A stretch of 11,094 nt of DNA, from positions 1-11,094 of the forward strand of contig JAZNCI010000061.1 of assembly GCA_045587485.1 (NCBI GenBank), given 5' to 3'. Position numbers and translations under genes: made by a program. Origin of the DNA: SIG440 sp045587485 (GTDB lineage: Bacteria; Bacillota; Clostridia; Monoglobales; Monoglobaceae). Position 1 is the first letter of the stretch; each line of letters begins with the position of its first letter. Positions 7,250 to 11,094 of this stretch are shown piece after piece. Below the pieces are notes generated by a model, which was not told where the DNA came from, did not search any database, and saw only the letters and a program-made list of their open reading frames with translations.

Positions 7250-8266
7250 TTACCAGAAACTGTTCTGCTTAGATTTAATAAATATGCCTTTTATTTTAAG
7301 AAATACAATTGAAACGGCGAGAGAAATAATGTATGTGGCAAAAAAGGTTATAATAAAACGCAGAGGTATTGATGTTATTCCCCAATTTGTCATCAAAAAC
7401 TGTATTTCGATAATTACAAGGCAGTGAATAAGAAAAACATAAAACGTGACAGGAGCAAGACTGTCAGCAATAAAGCCTTCTGACTTAGGCATAAGAACAA
7501 GCCACATCAATGATGCTGAAAGACAAAATGCAATTTTAAGTATTTCTGTAAAAAAGGTATGGAATAAACCCAAAAACTCGGCATATGAAACACTTGTATA
7601 TATGATTGTAAAAATTATTCCCAAAGGAACGATAATCTTTTTAAGACGCGAAAGGCGGCTTATAGATGTACGAAAATCTATTCCTATATAGCATCCTATA
7701 ATCCAATAAAGAAGATAAACGGTAAAAATTCTGTCACCATACCGCATGGCATCCGAAAAATAAAGGCATACAATGTTAATTGTTGCTGCAATAAAGATAC
7801 CAAGGTTTGAGGGTATAATACGGCAGAACTGCATTATAACAGGCGAGAGAATATAAAATTGCATAATAAGGGCAATAAAATAAAAAGGGGCAACAATTGA
7901 GCCATGCAGCAGAAATCTGAGCAACTCAAAAAAATTAAATCCAAAATATTTGCGATAAAAAACAAAATACAGATAATGCAGAATGGTAAAAACAACATAT
8001 GGCAAATATATTTTTGCCAGTCTGCCCCGCATAAATGACAGATAGTTGAATGATGTATTCTCAAACTTATGAGCAAATTTGATACCTGCGGAAATCATAA
8101 ATGCAGGCACAACAAAGGTCAGCACCGTGGATGCCGAAAAAGATAAAAACGAAAGAATTGTTCCTTTGGCATATGATGCTATACTTTCTGACAAAATATG
8201 AATCATAACAACCGAAAGACAAAGTATAACTTCAAAGGACGAAATTTCAGACAGCTTTCTTTGCAT
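7250..8266 (-). CDS. Membrane acyltransferase, acyltransferase-3 family
   Basis: This predicted multi-pass membrane protein of 338 residues has about ten hydrophobic helices. It resembles the acyltransferase-3 (OafA/YrhL/IcaC) family, which O-acylates cell-surface sugars or polymers. The first helix holds the conserved histidine (SVVMIH, H23). FVVPAFMISAG (51-61) matches the family's second helix, RGRLAKIYLPY (80-90) carries the conserved arginine/proline loop, and APFYFIALIMQFYILSP (126-142) and FYVFLIH (275-281) are further landmarks. The ATG at 8266 has AAAAGGAG 10 bases upstream. A longer frame reaching 8545 runs through the promoter and antisense to the SASP gene and is rejected. It stands alone, opposite in direction to both neighbours, and its substrate cannot be told. 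Confidence 0.87.
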   Translation of the reverse strand: MQRKLSEISSFEVILCLSVVMIHILSESIASYAKGTILSFLSFSASTVLTFVVPAFMISAGIKFAHKFENTSFNYLSFMRGRLAKIYLPYVVFTILHYLYFVFYRKYFGFNFFELLRFLLHGSIVAPFYFIALIMQFYILSPVIMQFCRIIPSNLGIFIAATINIVCLYFSDAMRYGDRIFTVYLLYWIIGCYIGIDFRTSISRLSRLKKIIVPLGIIFTIIYTSVSYAEFLGLFHTFFTEILKIAFCLSASLMWLVLMPKSEGFIADSLAPVTFYVFLIHCLVIIEIQFLMTNWGITSIPLRFIITFFATYIISLAVSIVFLKIKGIFIKSKQNSFW

Positions 8267-8303
8267 ACAAGTGCCGCTCCTTTTAAAACATAAAATTAAT
8301 ATT

Positions 8304-8332
8304 ATTTTATAATAATTACGCTTTTTTGTCAA
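8304..8332 (-). promoter_or_regulatory. Strong sigma-A promoter of the acyltransferase gene
   Basis: On the minus strand a perfect TTGACA (8332-8327) is followed after 17 bases by TAAAAT (8309-8304). Transcription would start near 8297, giving a leader of about 30 bases before the ATG at 8266. This is the clearest promoter in the window and independently supports the shorter start of the acyltransferase gene. Confidence 0.8.
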
Positions 8333-8394
8333 ATATAATATTAAATCAGAATAATATGTCTGAATTTCTGGCAGAATTAGAAAAAATTTCAACG

Positions 8395-8425
8395 TGTATT
8401 CATTTTCATAAAGGTTAAAATAGTA
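8395..8425 (+). promoter_or_regulatory. Candidate forespore (sigma-G-like) promoter of the SASP gene
   Basis: TGTATT (8395-8400), an 18-base gap and AATAGTA (8419-8425) resemble the sigma-G pattern (TGnATA, 17-18 bases, CATnnTA), with one mismatch in each box. It lies about 50 bases before the SASP ATG. SASP genes are generally sigma-G dependent, which is why the match was sought, so the evidence is partly circular. Confidence 0.35.
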
Positions 8426-8477
8426 ACGAAGACAGATAAACAAAATGTTTTTCTGAAAAAAGGGAGGTGAAACAATT

Positions 8478-8690
8478 ATGTCAAACAACAAGAGCAATAA
8501 CAATTTTGTAGTACCCGAAGCAAAGGCTGCTATGGATAAGTTCAAGATGGAAGCGGCTAATGAAGTAGGCGTACAGCTTAAAAAAGGTTACAACGGTGAC
8601 CTCACATCAAGAGAAGCTGGCTCAATCGGTGGTCAGATGGTAAAGAAAATGATCAAAAAGTACGAGCAGGACTTGGCTAACGGTCAGTAA
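8478..8690 (+). CDS. Small acid-soluble spore protein, alpha/beta type
   Basis: This 70-residue protein of the SspA/SspB family coats and protects DNA in the dormant spore core. It is degraded at germination by the GPR protease to supply amino acids. The family core is FKMEAANEVGVQL (22-34), with the likely GPR cut between E25 and A26, followed by GYNGDLTSREAGSIGGQMVKK (37-57), the DNA-binding second half. The ATG follows a very strong ribosome binding site (AGGGAGGTGA, 8461-8470), as expected for a heavily made protein. It is read away from the acyltransferase gene and has its own terminator. Its presence shows that the organism forms endospores. Which paralogue it is cannot be told. Confidence 0.95.
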   Translation: MSNNKSNNNFVVPEAKAAMDKFKMEAANEVGVQLKKGYNGDLTSREAGSIGGQMVKKMIKKYEQDLANGQ

Positions 8691-8710
8691 ACTATAGAAT
8701 AATTTAAAAT

Positions 8711-8749
8711 AAAATCCGCAAATCAGGTCTTGATTGATTTGCGGGTTTT
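8711..8749 (+). terminator. Rho-independent terminator after the SASP gene
   Basis: A 15-base stem (8711-8725 with 8735-8749, core TCCGCAAATCA / TGATTTGCGGG, one G-U pair) has a 9-base loop and ends in TTTT, then GTTG. It lies 20 bases after the SASP stop. The T-tract is short, so some read-through into the PRC-barrel gene, which has no obvious promoter of its own, is possible. Confidence 0.82.
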
Positions 8750-8773
8750 GTTGCGTTGAAAGATAAATATAAT

Positions 8774-9205
8774 ATGAAAATTACTCTAAAAAAATTAATT
8801 GGAAAATGCGTTTATAAAGACGAAAATCAAGAGCCCTGGGGCAGAATAAAAGGAGTATGTTTTGCAGACTCAGGTGAAAGAATTTCATCCGTTACGGTCG
8901 AAACACTAAGCCTGATTCCGATCTGTGTTGATGTTTCAATTAAACAAATTTCGGATAACGGGGATAAAAAGTTGATTTTAAACTCAGAAAAATCAATCGG
9001 AAAAGAAAGAAAAGGTTTAATTGATAAAAAAATTTCAAAAGCCGTGTGTAGCGATGGTAAATGCGGAAAAATAAAGAATATGCAATTTAATTTTGAAACA
9101 GGCGAGATAACCGATATTATTATTGGAACAGGGGTCTTTCGAAAAGATGAAAAAATTTATGTAAATAAAACGCATATAAAAGATAATACTATTTATATAG
9201 AATGA
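8774..9205 (+). CDS. Tandem PRC-barrel domain protein
   Basis: This predicted 143-residue soluble protein appears to contain two PRC-barrel-like repeats. The first spans about residues 7-60 (LIGKCVYKDENQEPWGRIKGVCF, here split as LIGKCVYKD and WGRIKGVCF). The second spans about 82-143 (LIDKKISKAVCSDGKCGKIK, then FNFETGEITDIIIG and EKIYVNKTHIKDNTIYIE). The second half resembles the YlmC/YmxH group of small PRC-barrel proteins linked to sporulation. The ATG at 8774 fits the repeat boundary, but no good ribosome binding site precedes it. A TTG at 8756 would add six residues and begins just after the SASP terminator. The stop lies 14 bases before the next gene. The function is unknown, and a spore role is inferred from family and position. 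Confidence 0.75.
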   Translation: MKITLKKLIGKCVYKDENQEPWGRIKGVCFADSGERISSVTVETLSLIPICVDVSIKQISDNGDKKLILNSEKSIGKERKGLIDKKISKAVCSDGKCGKIKNMQFNFETGEITDIIIGTGVFRKDEKIYVNKTHIKDNTIYIE

Positions 9206-9219
9206 AGGGAGGAACTATT

Positions 9220-9381
9220 GTGGGAAATTTTTCTTTAGGACTTATGGTAGGAACAGTTATTGGTGTTGGAATGATAGTAGCAGTTCATCCTATGAATAAG
9301 CGTTCGATGCGAAGAGCATATCACCGTGCAGGCAGAATAATGAATAAAATGAACAACACAATTCACGACTGGACTTGCTAA
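9220..9381 (+). CDS. Small single-pass membrane protein (53 residues), function unknown
   Basis: The GTG at 9220 has a strong ribosome binding site (GGGAGG, 9207-9212) 7 bases upstream and opens a 53-codon frame. The N-terminus is a glycine-spaced hydrophobic helix, about residues 4-22 (FSLGLMVGTVIGVGMIVAV). A basic segment (NKRSMRRAYHRAGR, 26-39) follows, then MNKMNNTIHDWTC. The layout recalls YtxH-type small membrane proteins with a cytoplasmic basic tail, but I do not recognise a specific family. It follows the PRC-barrel gene by 14 bases and ends 38 bases before a strong terminator, so the two form one operon. It is short enough to be dropped by size-limited gene callers. Confidence 0.78.
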   Translation: MGNFSLGLMVGTVIGVGMIVAVHPMNKRSMRRAYHRAGRIMNKMNNTIHDWTC

Positions 9382-9418
9382 AACTTTGGGGCAATATTTT
9401 ACTGCCCTCAGACTACAG

Positions 9419-9450
9419 TCCAAAGCATATTATATGCTTTGGATTTTTTA
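9419..9450 (+). terminator. Strong rho-independent terminator
   Basis: A perfect 11-bp stem (TCCAAAGCATA / TATGCTTTGGA, 9419-9429 with 9433-9443) with a TTA loop is followed by six Ts. It ends the PRC-barrel/small membrane protein operon. A weaker 5-bp hairpin (GGGCA / TGCCC, 9389-9407) lies just before it. Confidence 0.9.
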
Positions 9451-9470
9451 TTTAAAAATGGTGCATACTA
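9440..9470 (+). promoter_or_regulatory. Candidate sigma-G/F-like promoter of the FAD-Rieske gene
   Basis: CATACTA (9464-9470) is an exact match to the sigma-G -10 consensus and is preceded after 18 bases by TGGATT (9440-9445), close to TGnATA. The -35 overlaps the preceding terminator stem, a compact but possible arrangement. A sigma-A-like TATAAT lies at 9480-9485 without a convincing -35. Either could drive the gene at 9502. Confidence 0.35.
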
Positions 9471-9501
9471 ATTAAAAACTATAATTTCAGGTGATTTATA
9501 T

Positions 9502-10806
9502 ATGAAAAAATCAGTATGGTCGGATAATGTAACACTGCCAAAATTTAATTCGTTGAACAAAGATTTGAAAACAGATGTGCTTGTTATTGGCGGCGGCCTG
9601 AGTGGCATTCTCTGCGGATATTTTCTCGGTAAAAACGGTGTGGATTATGCCGTTGTCGAGGGAAAGCAAATTGCCTCGGGGATAACAAAAAATACAACTG
9701 CAAAAATTTCATCACAGCACGGACTGATTTATTCACAGATAATTAAAAATGCAGGTGAAAACTCAGCAGCCTTGTATTTAAAAGCAAATCAGGATGCGTT
9801 GGGTGAGTATGCAAAGCTGTGTGAAAATATTGATTGCGACTTTGAAAGACGTGATGCTGTTACGTACACATTAAAAGACAGAGAAAAAATTGAGAATGAG
9901 GTCAAAGCCCTAAACCATCTGGGCTTTAATGCAGAGTTTATTCAGAAAACAGAACTGCCCTTTGATGTAAAGGGAGCAATTGTGTTTAAAAATCAAGCAC
10001 AGTTTAATCCTTTAAAATTTATATCTGAACTTTCAAAGGATTTAAATATATATGAAAATACTTTTGTGCGTGAGCTTACACCAACAGAGGCAATTACAAA
10101 CTGTGGGAGAATAAAGGCTAAAAAGATAATAGTTGCAACACACTTTCCGTTTATAAATAAACACGGAAGTTATTTTTTAAAGCTGTATCAGCATCGGTCA
10201 TATGTTTCTGCGTATGAAAATGCCGCAGATATTCAAGGAATGTATGTAGATGAAGATAAGAAGGGTATGTCATTCAGGAACTATAATAACCTCTTGTTAA
10301 TAGGCGGCGGCGGTCATCGCACGGGAAAAAATAGCGGTTCATGGGCGTCGATAGATGATTTTTCAAAAAAATATTATCCTGGTGCAAAAATAATATATCA
10401 ATGGGCGGCTCAGGATTGTATGAGTCTTGACAATATTCCGTATATCGGCAGATATTCTGGAAATACATCTGAAATGTTTGTGGCAACGGGCTTTAATAAA
10501 TGGGGGATAACCTCGTCAATGGTTGCGGCAAAAATACTTTGTGATATGGTGATGGATAGGAAGAATGATTTTGAGGATGTATTTTCGCCTCAAAGAAGTA
10601 TCATAAAGCCTCAACTATTTTTAAACGGTCTTGAAACCACAAAAAATTTATTAACACCAACAACAAGGCGGTGTCCGCACCTTGGCTGTGCACTTAAATG
10701 GAACAAGGCTGAGCACACATGGGACTGTCCCTGTCACGGCTCAAGATTTACAAAAAATGGAAAACTGATTGATAACCCTGCAACAGGTGATGCAGATATA
10801 AATTAA
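9502..10806 (+). CDS. FAD-dependent oxidoreductase with C-terminal Rieske [2Fe-2S] domain
   Basis: This 434-residue fusion joins a DAO-type FAD amine-oxidase-like domain to a Rieske domain, the architecture of Bacillus YhfW-like proteins, whose substrate is not established. The FAD-binding loop is VLVIGGGLSG (26-35), followed by TTAKISSQHGLIY (65-77). A closing FAD motif is VATGFNKWGITSSMVAA (327-343). The Rieske ligands are C391 and H393 (CPHLGC) and C409 and H412 (CPCHGS). The extra C396 and C411 could form the disulfide seen in high-potential Rieske proteins. AGGTGA lies 8 bases before the ATG. The protein is shorter than the roughly 500-residue YhfW, with the Rieske end reduced to about 45 residues. 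No transmembrane or export signal is seen, so it is probably cytosolic. It is flanked by spore genes. Confidence 0.88.
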   Translation: MKKSVWSDNVTLPKFNSLNKDLKTDVLVIGGGLSGILCGYFLGKNGVDYAVVEGKQIASGITKNTTAKISSQHGLIYSQIIKNAGENSAALYLKANQDALGEYAKLCENIDCDFERRDAVTYTLKDREKIENEVKALNHLGFNAEFIQKTELPFDVKGAIVFKNQAQFNPLKFISELSKDLNIYENTFVRELTPTEAITNCGRIKAKKIIVATHFPFINKHGSYFLKLYQHRSYVSAYENAADIQGMYVDEDKKGMSFRNYNNLLLIGGGGHRTGKNSGSWASIDDFSKKYYPGAKIIYQWAAQDCMSLDNIPYIGRYSGNTSEMFVATGFNKWGITSSMVAAKILCDMVMDRKNDFEDVFSPQRSIIKPQLFLNGLETTKNLLTPTTRRCPHLGCALKWNKAEHTWDCPCHGSRFTKNGKLIDNPATGDADIN

Positions 10807-10843
10807 TTTGAAAATGAATATCGTAATAAAAAATAAATCACTT

Positions 10844-10871
10844 TCATATATTTAAAAACAAGTAATAGATA
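10844..10871 (+). promoter_or_regulatory. Weak sigma-E-like promoter candidate before the SpoIIID-like gene
   Basis: TCATAT (10844-10849), a 14-base gap and AATAGATA (10864-10871) loosely resemble the mother-cell sigma-E pattern (ATA-type -35, CATACAnT -10). spoIIID is transcribed by sigma-E in Bacillus. The -10 match is poor and the region is AT-rich, so this is a weak call. Confidence 0.22.
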
Positions 10872-10886
10872 TATGGGAGTGATTTA

Positions 10887-11021
10887 ATGCGACCTGATAT
10901 AATCGAGGAACGTACGGTAGAACTTGCAAATTATATTATTGAGACAAGATGTACGGTGCGTGAAGCTGCCAAAAAATTTGGCATCTCGAAATCGACCGTA
11001 CATACAGAGAGAGTTACATAG
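10887..11021 (+). pseudogene. spoIIID: SpoIIID-like sporulation regulator, truncated
   Basis: The ATG at 10887 has GGGAG 7 bases upstream. It opens a 44-codon frame whose first 39 residues match SpoIIID, the mother-cell DNA-binding regulator of about 80-95 residues: IEERTVELANYIIETRCTVR, then EAAKKFGISKSTVH (26-39), which is most of the helix-turn-helix. SpoIIID normally continues STVHKD(L/V)TERL and has a further basic C-terminal region. Here STVH is followed by TERVT and a TAG. The jump is as if three codons were lost, and the rest of the protein is not found in any frame of the remaining 73 bases. A sequence or assembly artefact at the contig edge, a true truncation and a rearranged paralogue are all possible. 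If real, the protein would probably bind DNA poorly. Confidence 0.72.
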
Positions 11022-11034
11022 AAACTTTTTATCT

Positions 11035-11072
11035 TTCAGGAAACCAACAATTTCATATTGTGGTTTCCTGAA
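11035..11072. repeat. Long hairpin after the SpoIIID-like frame
   Basis: A perfect 12-bp stem (TTCAGGAAACCA / TGGTTTCCTGAA) is extended, past one unpaired A, by CAAT/ATTG around a TTCAT loop. Neither strand has a T-tract after it, so it is not a standard rho-independent terminator. It may be a terminator of unusual type, a repeat-element end or part of a misjoined edge. Confidence 0.55.
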
Positions 11073-11094
11073 TTACAAAAAAGTGTTCCTTGAT

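Noticed and set aside
7182..7427. Plus-strand 81-codon frame after the YolD-like gene
   Set aside because: It has no ribosome binding site and is antisense to the 3' end of the acyltransferase gene, which has clear family motifs.
8267..8545. N-terminal extension of the acyltransferase frame on the minus strand
   Set aside because: It would run through a TTGACA/TAAAAT promoter and antisense to the SASP gene. The ATG at 8266 has a ribosome binding site and begins where family similarity begins.
9235..9423. Minus-strand 62-codon frame
   Set aside because: It lies antisense to the 53-codon membrane protein gene, which has a strong ribosome binding site. The minus frame has none and a cysteine/histidine-rich, non-globular composition.
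10807..10860. Terminator after the FAD-Rieske gene
   Set aside because: Only a 9-base imperfect pairing (TGAAAATGA / TCACTTTCA) with a long AT-rich loop and no T-run was seen. Read-through to the next gene is possible.
11035..11072. Rho-independent terminator for the SpoIIID-like gene
   Set aside because: The stem is strong, but no T-tract follows on either strand.

Overview
This window looks like a piece of a low-GC, endospore-forming Clostridia chromosome (Oscillospirales/Eubacteriales-like; the order is an inference). The evidence is an alpha/beta-type small acid-soluble spore protein (SASP), a SpoIIID-like regulator at the right edge, PRC-barrel and Rieske-oxidoreductase genes in the spore neighbourhood, strong AGGAGG-type ribosome binding sites and AT-rich third codon positions. 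No transposase, CRISPR array, tRNA or rRNA is visible. Both edges look damaged (a frame break in dapA at the left, an abrupt end of spoIIID at the right), which suggests that the window edges are contig ends.

Layout. (1) Positions 1-1798, plus strand: the end of dapA followed by lysA, two steps of lysine/diaminopimelate synthesis. (2) Positions 1803-1829: a perfect hairpin between convergent units. (3) Positions 5432-1859, minus strand: one compact operon der - plsY - gpsA - flavin-reductase-like gene, driven by a sigma-A-like promoter at 5404-5432. It combines a ribosome-assembly GTPase with the acyl-phosphate branch of phospholipid synthesis: GpsA makes glycerol-3-phosphate and PlsY acylates it. 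(4) Positions 5433-5619: a spacer holding a perfect 10-bp inverted repeat and a short protein-like reading frame. (5) Positions 5620-7210, plus strand: a Y-family DNA polymerase overlapping a YolD-like gene, a translesion/damage-response pair. (6) Positions 8332-7250, minus strand: a single membrane acyltransferase with a near-consensus sigma-A promoter, sharing a convergent hairpin with the YolD gene. (7) Positions 8395-9450, plus strand: the SASP gene with its terminator, then a double PRC-barrel protein and an easily missed 53-residue single-pass membrane protein, closed by a strong terminator. (8) Positions 9440-10806: an FAD oxidoreductase with a C-terminal Rieske [2Fe-2S] domain, preceded by a sigma-G/F-like promoter. 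(9) Positions 10844-11094: a SpoIIID-like gene with a good ribosome binding site that breaks off inside its helix-turn-helix, then a long hairpin without a T-tract.

Most of the window is ordinary core metabolism and housekeeping. The stretch from 8395 to the end is a sporulation-associated neighbourhood, and the least explained items lie there and in the der/polymerase spacer. I see no clear new multi-gene system.
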